Shown in pieces: positions 26,477 through 35,625 of a DNA stretch of 64,000 bases. Source of the DNA: Cohnella baijiui (GTDB lineage: Bacteria; Bacillota; Bacilli; Paenibacillales; Paenibacillaceae); the NCBI RefSeq assembly GCF_020731285.1, contig NZ_JAJFOW010000003.1, forward strand, positions 124,001-188,000, written 5' to 3'. The stretch's first letter is position 1. Every line of letters begins with the position of its first letter. The notes below the pieces were generated by a model. The model did no database searches and had not been told where the DNA came from. It saw nothing but the letters and a program-made list of their open reading frames with translations. The translations under genes and the position numbers were made by a program.

Positions 26477-27022
26477 ATGGACCTGGGTCATCGAATTAAA
26501 AAAATGCGACTGGAACAAAACCGGAATATGACGGAAATCGCCGAAATATGCGGCTTCTCCAAAAGTCTTCTGTCCAAGATCGAGAACGGCAAAACCATTC
26601 CCCCCATATCGACGCTGATCAAAATAGCCGAAGCCCTTGGCACTAGGGTATCTGTGCTGCTCGATGACCAGCAGGTTTCGGGAACGATCTATACGCCGAA
26701 GGAAACGAGCCAATCCCGTCTTGTCAAAACGGATAAAGGCTATTCCTTTCACACCTTCGCCGTCGAACGCGGTGAAAAGATGATGCAGCCATTTCTGTTC
26801 GTTTGCCGAAAAGGCGAGGATGACAAGCGCAAGATGTTCAGCCATAAAGGGGAAGAATTTATTTTCATCCTGGAAGGCGAAATGCGGTATAAGGTAGGGA
26901 ACGCCGAATTCACGCTAAGACCCGGAGACAGTCTTTATTTCGATTCGCTGGATAAGCACAGCTTAGTCCCCATCACTACGGAAGTAAAGTATTTGGCTGT
27001 ATTTTCGCAGTCGAAGCAATAG
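26477..27022 (+). CDS. XRE-family regulator with C-terminal cupin domain
   Basis: 181 residues. N-terminal Cro/CI helix-turn-helix at about 6-60 (RIKKMRLEQNRNMTEIAE, SKSLLSKIENGKTIPP), C-terminal cupin at about 105-178 (GEEFIFILEGEMRYKVG, LRPGDSLYFDSLDKHSLVPI). Proteins of this architecture sense small metabolites and often control adjacent catabolic operons. ATG 26477 follows AGGAG by 10 bases; the in-frame codons before it are an Arg-rich run without an RBS. The operon beginning at 27231 is the obvious candidate target. A terminator follows at 27040. Confidence 0.88.
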   Translation: MDLGHRIKKMRLEQNRNMTEIAEICGFSKSLLSKIENGKTIPPISTLIKIAEALGTRVSVLLDDQQVSGTIYTPKETSQSRLVKTDKGYSFHTFAVERGEKMMQPFLFVCRKGEDDKRKMFSHKGEEFIFILEGEMRYKVGNAEFTLRPGDSLYFDSLDKHSLVPITTEVKYLAVFSQSKQ

Positions 27023-27039
27023 CAAAATCCGAACGAAAT

Positions 27040-27067
27040 GAGACGCTGTCAGGCGTTTCTTTTTTTA
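27040..27067 (+). terminator. Intrinsic terminator after the XRE-cupin gene
   Basis: GAGACGC, a 6-base loop, GCGTTTC, then TTTTTTTT: a compact stem with one G-T pair, 18 bases after the stop codon. Confidence 0.85.
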
Positions 27068-27083
27068 TCCCAAAAAAATAAAA

Positions 27084-27121
27084 AGAAAGCGATTGCAAAT
27101 GGCGAACCGCACCTATATAAT
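27084..27121 (+). promoter_or_regulatory. Sigma-A promoter with overlapping cre-like site
   Basis: TTGCAA (27093-27098), 17 bases, TATAAT (27116-27121) is a near-consensus promoter. AGAAAGCGATTGCA at 27084-27097 overlaps the -35 box and matches the CcpA consensus at 12 of 14 positions. Confidence 0.8.
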
Positions 27122-27129
27122 GAATTTGA

Positions 27130-27184
27130 TTCAACTTGGTTGAATTAAATGAAATAGATTTTATCATTGTTCAACTAAGTTAAT
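27130..27184 (+). promoter_or_regulatory. Two spaced operator-like sequences
   Basis: TTCAACTTGGTTGAA (27130-27144) is a perfect 6-bp inverted repeat at the expected transcription start. TTCAACTAAGTTAAT begins 40 bases further on (27170), sharing the left arm TTCAAC and a weaker right arm. The spacing of about four helical turns suggests a looping repressor or cooperative dimers. Confidence 0.6.
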
Positions 27185-27230
27185 GAAGCGTTCGTCAACA
27201 GACCAAATCGTCAAGGAGGGGAAATCCGAA

Positions 27231-28328
27231 TTGCAAAACATGCCAGTGAAGTACAACTTCGAATACGATGAGAAGCTTAAGGTTTGCTTTATCGGTGCGG
27301 GAGGACATTCGTACCGGAACATCTACCCGACGTTTCAATATGCTCCGGTTGAATTGGTGGCGATCTGTGACGTCAATGGCGAGCGGGCAGAAACCTATGC
27401 CCGGCAGTTCGGCGCCAAATCCGCTTACACGGATCATAAGGAAATGCTGGAGAAGGAAAAACCGGACGCCGTATTTATCGTAACCGCCTACCATCCCGAC
27501 GGCCGCGTGCAGGCCATGGACATCGCGTTGGATGCGCTCCATGCGGGTGCCCACGTGTGGATGGAGAAGCCGACGGCTGCAAGCGCAGAAGAAGTCAAAC
27601 AGCTGATGCGAACAAGCAAGGAACGGAACCGGTTCGTGATGACCGGCTTGAAGAAGGTGTTTTTCCCGGCAGTCGCCAAAGCGAAGGAAATCATGAGCTC
27701 CCCGGAATTCGGGACGCCGTCTTCGATTTACGTCCGTTACCCGCAGAACATTCCGGAGTTCCCGCACCGAAGCGATTTAACGAGAATGACCGGGTTTCTC
27801 GACCATATTTATCACCCCGCCTCCATCATTCATTTTTTGATGGGCAAGATCGGCCGAATGTCTTATCTGAGAGAACCGTTCAACGGCGGCACCGTAACGA
27901 ATATCCAGTTTCTGTCCGGCGCTGTCGGTACGCTGCACATGACGGCCGGAAGCTCTGTGGCCAGTCCGCTCGAACGGCTGGAGGTGATCGGGAGCGGCTG
28001 CAACGTCGTCGTCGATAACGGCGTGAAGGTGACCTACTACCGGAAATCCGCGCTTCCTCCATACGGCAGAGCCGCATCTTACATCGTCGACGACCAGACG
28101 GCGCCGCTGCATTGGGAACCGGAATATTCGCTCGGTCAACTCTATAACAAAAACATTTTCTACTTAGGCTACGTCCCGGAGGTGCTTCATTTTTGCGAAA
28201 GCGTCCTCGCCGGATCGCCTCCGCAAAAAGGGACGCTGGAAGATTCTTTGGAAATCATGAAGCTGTTCGAAGCCTATCGAAATACGCCCGAAGGCGCGGC
28301 AGCCGTCATCAATGAAAAGGGAGAATGA
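27231..28328 (+). CDS. Gfo/Idh/MocA family oxidoreductase
   Basis: 365 residues. Rossmann motif VCFIGAGGHSYRN near residue 18, VAICDVNGERAETYARQFGAK, DAVFIVTAYHPDGR and VWMEKPTAASAEEVKQL (conserved EKP); C-terminal domain includes GFLDHIYHPASIIHF with histidines near the active site. The start is probably TTG 27231, nine bases after AAGGAGGGG; ATG 27240 and ATG 27183 fit worse. First gene of a seven-gene operon ending with a sugar-type ABC importer, so it likely oxidises the imported compound. Substrate unknown. Confidence 0.88.
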   Translation: MQNMPVKYNFEYDEKLKVCFIGAGGHSYRNIYPTFQYAPVELVAICDVNGERAETYARQFGAKSAYTDHKEMLEKEKPDAVFIVTAYHPDGRVQAMDIALDALHAGAHVWMEKPTAASAEEVKQLMRTSKERNRFVMTGLKKVFFPAVAKAKEIMSSPEFGTPSSIYVRYPQNIPEFPHRSDLTRMTGFLDHIYHPASIIHFLMGKIGRMSYLREPFNGGTVTNIQFLSGAVGTLHMTAGSSVASPLERLEVIGSGCNVVVDNGVKVTYYRKSALPPYGRAASYIVDDQTAPLHWEPEYSLGQLYNKNIFYLGYVPEVLHFCESVLAGSPPQKGTLEDSLEIMKLFEAYRNTPEGAAAVINEKGE

Positions 28329-28332
28329 TGTC

Positions 28333-28695
28333 ATGGCCACGATTTCGGACTTGCGGAATGAAGACAGCGGGCGATTGGTCGAGCAGGATTGGGGAAAAAT
28401 TCATTGGCTTTGCGGCCAAGAGATCGACCCGGACTGCGAAATGACGTTCGGCATGGTATACATTCTCGCCGGAGAATCCAATCCGAGACACGTACATCCG
28501 AATTGCGAAGAAATCATTTTCATTCTATCCGGCCGATGCGACCATACGCTGGGCGACGAGGTGTTTCGTCTGGAGCCCGGCATGATGCTGCGCATTCCGA
28601 GGAATGTGGTTCATAACGCGACGACGGTAGGTTGGGAGCCTTGCCGGATGATGATCGCTTACTCCGCTCCGGACCGTCAGACTGTAGGCGAATAA
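28333..28695 (+). CDS. Single-domain cupin protein
   Basis: 120 residues. Cupin motif 1 G(x)5HxH-like in ESNPRHVHPNCEEIIFILSG (about 51-70) and motif 2 in LEPGMMLRIPRNVVHNA. His, His, Glu and His metal ligands are all present, so a metal-binding isomerase, lyase or dioxygenase-type role is possible. ATG 28333 follows AGGGAGA; the start lies four bases after the dehydrogenase stop. Likely acts on an intermediate of the operon's pathway. Confidence 0.85.
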   Translation: MATISDLRNEDSGRLVEQDWGKIHWLCGQEIDPDCEMTFGMVYILAGESNPRHVHPNCEEIIFILSGRCDHTLGDEVFRLEPGMMLRIPRNVVHNATTVGWEPCRMMIAYSAPDRQTVGE

Positions 28696-28713
28696 GCCGG
28701 AAGGATGATTCGA

Positions 28714-29929
28714 ATGGCGAAAAAAGCGGTCTTGATCGGGGCGTTGGATACGAAGGGGGAGGAATTTCTCCTTGTAAAAGAGAGGCTGCAGGCTTGCGGG
28801 CTGGAATCGTTCGTCATCGACACGGGGGTGCTCGGCCAGCCGCGCTTCGAGGCGGACATTCCGGCGGCGTCCGTCGCAAAAGCGGGGGAGGCGGATCTCG
28901 ATCGGTTACGGATCGAGAACGACAGGGGGACCGCCGTAGCCGCCATGGCACGAGGAGCCGCCGCGATCGTCTCGGAGCTTGAACGTCAGGGGGAAGTCGC
29001 CGGCGTCTTCGGGATGGGCGGAACGGCGGGAACGACGGTAGCTGCCGCATCGATGCAAGCGCTGTCGATAGGCGTCCCCAAGCTGCTCGTTTCCACCGTA
29101 GCATCCGGCAACACAAGACCGTATGTCGGCATTAAGGACATTACGATGATGTATTCGGTCGTCGATATCGCCGGCATCAACAAGCTTTCCCGCAGCATTT
29201 TGAGCAATGCGGCGCATGCCTTGGCGGGAATGATTTTGCATCGTGGGGCGGTTTCCGAAGCAGAAGGCGAGAAGGCTACGCTCGGCATCACGATGTTCGG
29301 AGTCACGACGCCATGCGCCACGCTTGTTCGCGAAATATTGGAGCGAAGGGGATACGACTCGCTCGTCTTTCATGCGACCGGTGCGGGCGGTTTAGCGATG
29401 GAGGAATTAATCCGCTCCGGATACATCCAAGGCGTAGCCGACATCACGACGACGGAGCTGGCGGACGAACTGGTGGGCGGAATATTCAGCGCCGGACCCG
29501 AGCGGTTGGAAGCGGCCGGGAAGGCGGGCATCCCTCAGGTGATATCGGTCGGCGCGCTCGATATGGTCAACTTCGGCCCGCCGGACACCGTTCCCGACAA
29601 GTTTCGGGGACGAAGCTTTTACCGCCATAATCCGACAACGACGCTGATGAGAACAACCGTGGAGGAAAACATCGAGCTGGGCCGTCTGGTTGCGGATAAG
29701 CTGAATCGAACCGCCTCGAATGCCGTCGTTGTGTTTCCGAAGGGCGGCGTCTCCTTGCTCAGCGTTCGAGGGCATGGAAGAGCGGAAGGCGCTGCTGGAG
29801 GAGCTCCGCCGAAACTTACGAAACCATAATGCGCTAATCGAGATGGACGAGGATATCAATCATCCTGCCGTGGCGGAAGCGATCGCGAACCGGCTCCTCG
29901 CCAAGCTCGAAGGAACCGAAACGAGGTAG
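28714..29929 (+). pseudogene. Tm-1-like ATP-binding (UPF0261) protein, frameshifted near the 3' end
   Basis: Frame 1 runs from ATG 28714 (after GGAAGG) through VLIGALDTKGEEFLLVKERL, GVFGMGGTAGTT, FHATGAGGLAMEELI and VVVFPKGGVSLLS, then changes to unrelated residues and stops at 29829. The family's C-terminal part continues in another frame to 29929: AFEGMEERKALLEELRRNL, then DEDINHPAVAEAIANRLLA. A one-base indel between about 29755 and 29775 explains this; the joined protein would be about 405 residues, normal for the family. In other genomes this family is paired with the TIM-barrel protein encoded next. The break may be real or a sequencing error; everything else is intact. Confidence 0.85.
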
Positions 29930-29935
29930 AAGCCG

Positions 29936-30769
29936 ATGACGATGTCGAGAGAAGAAGCCTTAACAAGATTGCGTTCGCAGCTGGATCGCGGCAAGTTCAT
30001 CGTAGGAGCCGGAGCGGGAACCGGCTTGTCGGCCAAATGCGCCGAAGCGGGCGAAGTCGACCTGATTATCATCTACAATTCCGGCAGGTACCGGATGGCC
30101 GGACGCGGTTCATTGGCCGGCTTGTTGCCTTACGGAGACGCCAACCAAATCGTGGTCGATATGGCCTCGGAAGTGCTTCCGATCGTGAAGAATACTCCCG
30201 TTCTTGCCGGTGTGTGCGGCACCGATCCTTTTCGGGTCATGAACGTATTTTTGAACCAATTGAAGGCCATGGGTTTTTCCGGCGTCCAGAATTTTCCGAC
30301 CGTCGGTCTTTGCGACGGGGTCTTTCGGCAACATCTGGAGGAGACGGGCATGGGGTACGACCTTGAGGTCGATATGATCCGCAAGGCGCATGAGCTCGAT
30401 TTATTGACGACCCCTTACGTCTTCAACGAGCGGGATGCCGAGAGCATGGCGGCGGCGGGGGCGGACGTTCTTGTGGCGCATGTCGGTTTAACGACGAAGG
30501 GTTCGATCGGCGCTTCGACGGCATTATCGTTGGATGAGGCGGCCAAAGTCGTACAGCGTATTCACGATGCCGGCAAAGCCGTTAATCCGGATATTCTAGT
30601 CATCTGTCACGGCGGTCCGATTTCAGAGCCGGAAGACGCGAAGTATGTATTGGAGAGAACGAACGGGGTCGTCGGATTTTTCGGCGCGTCCAGCATCGAG
30701 CGGCTGCCTACCGAGATTGCGATAACGGAACAAGCGAGACGATTCAAAGCTTTAACGAAACAGCCATAA
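29936..30769 (+). CDS. Phosphoenolpyruvate-hydrolase-like TIM-barrel protein
   Basis: 277 residues, matching the family usually found beside or fused to Tm-1-like proteins (PF09370 type). Visible motifs: [76 protein letters not shown] and [12 protein letters not shown]. The family name implies PEP hydrolase activity, but physiological reactions are poorly defined. Starts seven bases after the end of the frameshifted Tm-1 gene; GAGGTAG precedes the ATG. Confidence 0.87.
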   Translation: MTMSREEALTRLRSQLDRGKFIVGAGAGTGLSAKCAEAGEVDLIIIYNSGRYRMAGRGSLAGLLPYGDANQIVVDMASEVLPIVKNTPVLAGVCGTDPFRVMNVFLNQLKAMGFSGVQNFPTVGLCDGVFRQHLEETGMGYDLEVDMIRKAHELDLLTTPYVFNERDAESMAAAGADVLVAHVGLTTKGSIGASTALSLDEAAKVVQRIHDAGKAVNPDILVICHGGPISEPEDAKYVLERTNGVVGFFGASSIERLPTEIAITEQARRFKALTKQP

Positions 30770-30791
30770 CGAGATTTCGGGAGGAATCAGG

Positions 30792-31709
30792 ATGACCAAG
30801 GTGTCCCGAAATACCTGGACCAGAATCCTTCAGGACCGGTACTTGTATCTCTTAGGTTTGCCGGGAATGCTGTATTTCGTCGTATTCAAATACGCGCCGA
30901 TGTGGGGCATCGTCATTTCGTTTCAAGATTATTCGCCATACACGGGATTGTGGAAAAGCGAGTGGGTCGGCTTCGAGCATTTCGTCCGCTTTTTCTCGAA
31001 TCCGGACTTCTTCATGCTCTTTCGCAATACGATGGCGATCAATCTTCTCAATCTACTATTTTTCTTCCCGGCTCCGATCTTGCTGGCCCTCCTGCTTAAC
31101 GAACTTCGAACCGGCTTGTTCAAGAAAAGCGTGCAGTCGATCATTTACTTGCCGCACTTCCTCTCATGGGTCATTATCGCAGGGATTTCGTTTCAGATGC
31201 TTTCCCAAACGGAGGGCGTCGTCAACAAACTGATCGTCAGCCTGGGTTATCCGTCGGTTGAGTTTCTCACGAACGAGAACACGTTCTGGGTGCTGCTCAC
31301 CCTGCAGTCGATGTGGAAGGAAGCCGGATGGGGTACGATTATCTTTCTTGCGGCCATGGCCAGCGTTGATCCGCAATTGTACGAGGCTTCCAAGATCGAC
31401 GGAGCGGGACCCTTTCGCCTAGCCTGGCACGTTACGCTCCCCGGCATCCGCAACGTCATTACCATCTTGCTGATTCTGCGACTTGGAGACATTATGGACG
31501 TCGGCTTCGAGCAAGTGTATCTCATGATGAACGGCGCCGTCTCGAGCGTTGCGGAAGTGTTCGACACCTATGTTTTCAGGGTCGGGATCAGCCAAGGCCA
31601 ATTCAGCTACAGCACGGCGATCGGATTGTTCAAATCTGTCGTGGGCTTAATCCTCGTCATCCTTGCGAATAAATCGGCGAAGCGGTTAGGGGAAGAAGGC
31701 GTTTATTAG
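30792..31709 (+). CDS. ABC transporter permease, LplB type
   Basis: 305 residues, polytopic membrane protein. N-terminal helix (YLYLLGLPGMLYFVVFKYAP), GLWKSEWVGFEHFVRFF as in LplB/YteP permeases, and the EAA loop ASKIDGAGPFRLAWHVTLPG at about 198-217, which contacts the ATPase subunit. RBS GGGAGGA. Partner of the next permease and binding protein. No ATPase gene is present in the operon, so a shared MsmX-type ATPase elsewhere probably energises it, as known for such importers. Confidence 0.93.
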   Translation: MTKVSRNTWTRILQDRYLYLLGLPGMLYFVVFKYAPMWGIVISFQDYSPYTGLWKSEWVGFEHFVRFFSNPDFFMLFRNTMAINLLNLLFFFPAPILLALLLNELRTGLFKKSVQSIIYLPHFLSWVIIAGISFQMLSQTEGVVNKLIVSLGYPSVEFLTNENTFWVLLTLQSMWKEAGWGTIIFLAAMASVDPQLYEASKIDGAGPFRLAWHVTLPGIRNVITILLILRLGDIMDVGFEQVYLMMNGAVSSVAEVFDTYVFRVGISQGQFSYSTAIGLFKSVVGLILVILANKSAKRLGEEGVY

Positions 31710-31730
31710 AAAATGCCCGGAGGACGCGCA

Positions 31731-32609
31731 ATGAAAAGGAGAGCCTCAGAGAAAATCTATTATGCCGCCAATACGTGCTTGCTGTCCTTGATCAGCTTGA
31801 TTACGTTGTTCCCGCTTTATTATGTGTTCGTCGTTTCGTTCACGGAACCGTCCGAATTCATCCGCGGCGGCGTCATTCTGTTTCCGAGGACGTGGACGAC
31901 GATCAGCTACGAATATTTGTTGTCCACGAGGACGTTCATCCGGTCGATCTTGAACAGCGGCTTTCTCGCGACTGTCGGCACGCTCTCGAGCTTGATCGTT
32001 ACGTCCGGGCTCGCTTACATGCTTTCGAGGAAGAGGCTCGTCGGGCGAAGAGTCATCACGCTGCTAATTCTTCTTACGATTTTGTTCAGCCCCGGCATGA
32101 TCCCGAACTACTTGGTCGTTCGCGAGCTCGGCCTTATTAATCAAATCTGGGCGCTGATCATTCCGGCTTTATCCAGCGGTTGGTATGTGCTGCTCATGAA
32201 AGGCTTCTTCGACAGCATCCCTGAAAGTCTGGAGGAAGCCGCGACCATCGACGGCTGCAACGATGTCGGGATATGGCTGCGCATCATTCTGCCCTTATCA
32301 TTGCCGGCCATGGCCGCATTCGGGCTGTTTTTCGCCGTCGGATACTGGAACACCTATTTCTCGGCCGTGCTTTACATAAACAATCCCGCGAAATGGCCGT
32401 TGCAAATCTTGCTGCAGAACTTGCTCGTCGATCCCTATATGGCGGGCGGCTCGGAAGGAGCATACGTAGGCTCCGAGCAGCTGAATTTGCCGCCGGAAGG
32501 CTTAAAGATGGCGGCGATCGTCATGACGACCATCCCGATCCTTCTTGTGTACCCGTTTCTTCAAAAGCATTTCGCCAAAGGAGCCATGGTCGGTTCCGTG
32601 AAAGAGTAA
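31731..32609 (+). CDS. ABC transporter permease, LplC/YtcP type
   Basis: 292 residues with six predicted helices. LISLITLFPLYYVFVVSFTE at the N-terminus, MIPNYLVVRELGLINQIWAL in the middle, EAA loop EEAATIDGCNDVGIWLRIIL at about 170-189, and the C-terminal PILLVYPFLQKHFAKGAMVG sequence typical of LplC. ATG 31731 follows GGAGGA by 7 bases. Second permease of the importer. Confidence 0.93.
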   Translation: MKRRASEKIYYAANTCLLSLISLITLFPLYYVFVVSFTEPSEFIRGGVILFPRTWTTISYEYLLSTRTFIRSILNSGFLATVGTLSSLIVTSGLAYMLSRKRLVGRRVITLLILLTILFSPGMIPNYLVVRELGLINQIWALIIPALSSGWYVLLMKGFFDSIPESLEEAATIDGCNDVGIWLRIILPLSLPAMAAFGLFFAVGYWNTYFSAVLYINNPAKWPLQILLQNLLVDPYMAGGSEGAYVGSEQLNLPPEGLKMAAIVMTTIPILLVYPFLQKHFAKGAMVGSVKE

Positions 32610-32632
32610 CGAAAATAAAGGAGGTTTAGAAA

Positions 32633-34147
32633 ATGAAAAATCGGAAGTTTTTCGTTTTCGCCTTGGCGGCGATACTCCTGTTAACCGTCATTCTTTCCGC
32701 TTGTTCGGGGACGAGCGAAGGAGGGTCAAAGACGGGTACAGGCGAGGGGAAGGCAGCCGCACCGACGAAAATTACGATGCTGGTGCCCTACTTTTCTACT
32801 GAGCCGCCTACGGACGATAACGTCGTGGTCGTGGAAGCGGAAAAGCGTACCAACACGGATCTGAAAATTACATGGTCCCCGGTTGCCACCTACGAAGAGA
32901 AAGTAAACGTCACCCTGGCTGGCGGCGACTTGCCGGATCTGATCACCGTCTTGAATCCGTTCACCCCCCAGGTCAGGAAATTGGTGCAGCAAGGCGCGTT
33001 CTGGGATCTGACTCCTTTCTTCAAGGACTACCCGAATTTAATGAAGTTCCCTGAAGAAACTTACACCAATACGAAAATGCAGGATGGGAAAAACTACGGG
33101 ATTCCTCGCGTCCGGCCAACGGAAGGCGGGGGGCAGTTCCCGTATATCCGCAAAGACTGGCTCGACAAGCTGGGTCTTCCCGTTCCCGAAACGCTTGACG
33201 ATCTGTATCAGGTTATGAAAGCCTTTGCAAACAACGATATGGGCGGCAACGGGAACACGATCGCGCTGGCCGGTCCTCTCGATTTTGTGTACAACGTAAT
33301 GAACGGAACGAGCGGCTGGTTTATGGTGAAAGACGGTCAGCTCGTTCACGCCATGCTGGAGCCGGGAACGAGGGATGCCCTCGTATGGCTGAACAAAGCG
33401 TATAAAGAAAAATTGATTCCGCAGGATTTTCCGGCGCTTAAATTTATTACGGCCCGGGATATGATGGCCGCCGGCAAAGTCGGCATTTTCAGCGACACGG
33501 TTGCCGAAGCTTGGAGGACGCATCAAGAGCAATTGAAGGTGAACCCGAAAGCGGACTTCCTCCCGCTCGTCTCCTTAACCGGACCGTTCGGACCGTATAA
33601 CTTCCGAGATACGGGGCACTACGGCATGCACATGATTCCGAAGTCCGTGCCGGAAAAGAAGGTCAGAGCCATCCTGCAATTTATGGATTATGGCGCTTCG
33701 GACGAAGGGGCGGAGCTGGGCAGTTACGGGTTTAAGGGCATTCATTTCACGGAAGAGAACGGCATGAAGCTCACGACGGAACAGGCGATGAAAGACAACG
33801 TTTCACAGCAGGCGTTCGGCCAGCTGTTCATCAATTACGACAAATACATGCGCGCTTATTTTGCGGGCATGCCGCCGGAAATTTTGGAGCGGAACAAGCA
33901 AATCATCGACGCGCGCGCGGAAATCAGCGTCCCCGACCCGGCTTCCGGCTTGTATTCGGAGACGAAGGTAACCGTCGGCCCCGAATACGACAAGAAGATC
34001 GATGATCTCCGCACGAAAATTATTATGGGGAAAGCGCCGATCGAAGCGTGGGATACATTTACGGACGAATTGCGAAAAGACCCCAAGTTCCAAAAAATGA
34101 TCCAAGAGCTGAACGACTCTTATCAAAAACGGGTAAAGGGGCAATAA
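32633..34147 (+). CDS. Extracellular solute-binding lipoprotein, LipO type
   Basis: 504 residues. Lipoprotein signal with lipobox LSAC at about 24, family-1 binding protein with NTDLKITWSPVATYEEKVNV, AGGDLPDLITV, YGIPRVRPTEGGGQFPYIRK and a long C-terminal domain; length and motifs fit the LplA/LipO group that pairs with LplB/LplC permeases. AAAGGAGG RBS. Last gene of the operon, followed by a terminator. Ligand unknown. Confidence 0.93.
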   Translation: MKNRKFFVFALAAILLLTVILSACSGTSEGGSKTGTGEGKAAAPTKITMLVPYFSTEPPTDDNVVVVEAEKRTNTDLKITWSPVATYEEKVNVTLAGGDLPDLITVLNPFTPQVRKLVQQGAFWDLTPFFKDYPNLMKFPEETYTNTKMQDGKNYGIPRVRPTEGGGQFPYIRKDWLDKLGLPVPETLDDLYQVMKAFANNDMGGNGNTIALAGPLDFVYNVMNGTSGWFMVKDGQLVHAMLEPGTRDALVWLNKAYKEKLIPQDFPALKFITARDMMAAGKVGIFSDTVAEAWRTHQEQLKVNPKADFLPLVSLTGPFGPYNFRDTGHYGMHMIPKSVPEKKVRAILQFMDYGASDEGAELGSYGFKGIHFTEENGMKLTTEQAMKDNVSQQAFGQLFINYDKYMRAYFAGMPPEILERNKQIIDARAEISVPDPASGLYSETKVTVGPEYDKKIDDLRTKIIMGKAPIEAWDTFTDELRKDPKFQKMIQELNDSYQKRVKGQ

Positions 34148-34153
34148 AGCTTT

Positions 34154-34185
34154 GCGGTCTCCCATGCGGAGGCCGCTTTGCTTTT
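34154..34185 (+). terminator. Operon terminator
   Basis: GCGGTCTCC, loop CATGC, GGAGGCCGC, then TTTGCTTTT, directly after the binding-protein stop. Confidence 0.85.
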
Positions 34186-34254
34186 GGCTATATTAAATGA
34201 CGGTGCAGCGATAAATCCCGTTTTCATGCCTCGGATCTTTTAATATAAAATTGC

Positions 34255-34266
34255 ATTTATATAAAT
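34255..34266 (+). promoter_or_regulatory. Palindrome upstream of the ArsR gene
   Basis: ATTTATATAAAT is a perfect 12-bp palindrome and is followed four bases later by a further ATTTATAAT half-site, 30 bases before the ArsR start. It has the look of an ArsR autoregulatory operator. Confidence 0.5.
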
Positions 34267-34295
34267 GAACATTTATAATCAAAGGTGATTGTGAG

Positions 34296-34643
34296 GTGAT
34301 TGCCCTGCACGACATTTATGCTGTAATTGCAGAGCCTTCCCGCCGGCGAATTCTAGATCGGTTGCTGCGTTCCGATTCCACCGTCAAAGAATTGACCGAA
34401 GAGCTGGGCCTGTCGCAGCCGCTGATCTCCAGCCATCTGCGATTGTTGCGTGAGAGCGGACTCGTCCGTGTCAAGGCAGTGGCCCAACGTCGTATCTATT
34501 CACTGGATGCCGATCCCCTGGCTGGGGTGGACGATTGGTTGAGCGCCTATCGCGAGCGATGGAACCGGCATGTCGATGCGCTGGAGGCGCATCTCGACCG
34601 GCAAAAACGGTTACGGGAGGAAAATGAAAATGAATCCGACTGA
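34296..34643 (+). CDS. ArsR-family transcriptional regulator
   Basis: 115 residues of winged helix: AVIAEPSRRRILDRLLRSD, then STVKELTEELGLSQPLISSH as recognition helix-turn-helix, and GLVRVKAVAQRRIYSLDADP as wing. No metal-binding cysteines, so not a metal sensor; it resembles the SdpR-like regulators paired with SRPBCC proteins. Starts with GTG after AAAGGTGA. Overlaps the following SRPBCC gene by 14 bases. Confidence 0.9.
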   Translation: MIALHDIYAVIAEPSRRRILDRLLRSDSTVKELTEELGLSQPLISSHLRLLRESGLVRVKAVAQRRIYSLDADPLAGVDDWLSAYRERWNRHVDALEAHLDRQKRLREENENESD

Positions 34644-35163
34644 TACGAATCAGCCCAGCCTTGCACGTGTTGACGGGAAATGGGAGCTAGTGCTTGAACG
34701 AACCCTTGAACATCCGATCGAGGAGGTGTGGGCCGCCTTGACCGAATCGGGGCAATTGCCCTCTTGGGGCCCCTTTGCCGCGGATCGGGATCTCACTGAG
34801 CCCGGACCGGTACAGTTGGCGCATATGAACAATCCCGAAGAGGATGAGAGGAGGAAAGGCGAAGTACTGACTGTGGAAGCGCCTCGCCTTCTCGTTTTCA
34901 GATGGGGCAGAGACATTCTCCGCTGGGAACTAAGTTCGATCGGGAGCCAAACCATCCTGATCTTGCGCCATAGCTTCACGGATGATCGGATGGCCCCTTC
35001 TTACGCGGCGGGGTGGCATCTTTGCCTGATAGGCTTGACAGGTATACTCGCGGGCAAGCAGATGCCTTCGATGACGGGTAGCAACGCATTCCGCTACGGT
35101 TGGAAAGAACTGCACGACCAGTTTGCGAAGCTTTTCGAAGCTGGCAACACTCTCGCCGATTAG
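34630..35163 (+). CDS. SRPBCC (AHSA1-like) protein paired with ArsR
   Basis: 177 residues. SRPBCC helix-grip fold: LVLERTLEHPIEEVWAALTE at the start, then EVLTVEAPRLLVFRWG, RWELSSIGSQTILILRHSF and a C-terminal helix region (GWHLCLIGLTGILAG). ATG 34630 lies nine bases after GGGAGG, overlapping the ArsR gene end. ArsR/SRPBCC pairs are common in Bacilli; a hydrophobic ligand or immunity-type role is possible but unproven. Confidence 0.88.
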   Translation: MNPTDTNQPSLARVDGKWELVLERTLEHPIEEVWAALTESGQLPSWGPFAADRDLTEPGPVQLAHMNNPEEDERRKGEVLTVEAPRLLVFRWGRDILRWELSSIGSQTILILRHSFTDDRMAPSYAAGWHLCLIGLTGILAGKQMPSMTGSNAFRYGWKELHDQFAKLFEAGNTLAD

Positions 35164-35193
35164 GCTAATAAACCGAATGAAAGAGGGATTATG

Positions 35194-35625
35194 ATGAACA
35201 ACAGAACGAAGCTCATGATTGCGAAGCCGGCTCAAGAGGTGTTTGAGGCCATCGTCGACCCCGCAAAAATCGGAAACTTTTGGTTCTCTTCCAGTTCCGA
35301 ACGATGGGAAACGGGCAAGACGATCAAGTTGCGTTATGAAGAATACGACGCGGAAGGCGAAATCACGGTTACAGACATCGTGAAAGACAAAAAAATCGCC
35401 TTCGAATGGGATTATGGCAATATCCACAACGTGACCATAACATTCACGCAAACGGACGAGAGGAGCACCGTTGTGGAAGTGAACGAGGATGGCTTTGTGG
35501 AAAACGAGAATTTGATCCCGGTGCTTGTAGACAATAAAGAAGGCTGGGTGTATATGCTGACCTGTCTCAAAGGCTACCTGGAACACGGTATTACGACATT
35601 GCGGGCGGCTTTGGTGCATGGGTGA
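35194..35625 (+). CDS. Second SRPBCC-family protein
   Basis: 143 residues of the same fold as the preceding gene: KLMIAKPAQEVFEAIVDPAK, then FWFSSSSERWETGKTI, EITVTDIVKDKKIAFEWDYG and VTITFTQTDERSTVVEVNED. Starts 30 bases after the previous stop; ATG 35191 and ATG 35194 are both possible after GAGGG. Probably same operon. Ligand unknown. Confidence 0.87.
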   Translation: MNNRTKLMIAKPAQEVFEAIVDPAKIGNFWFSSSSERWETGKTIKLRYEEYDAEGEITVTDIVKDKKIAFEWDYGNIHNVTITFTQTDERSTVVEVNEDGFVENENLIPVLVDNKEGWVYMLTCLKGYLEHGITTLRAALVHG

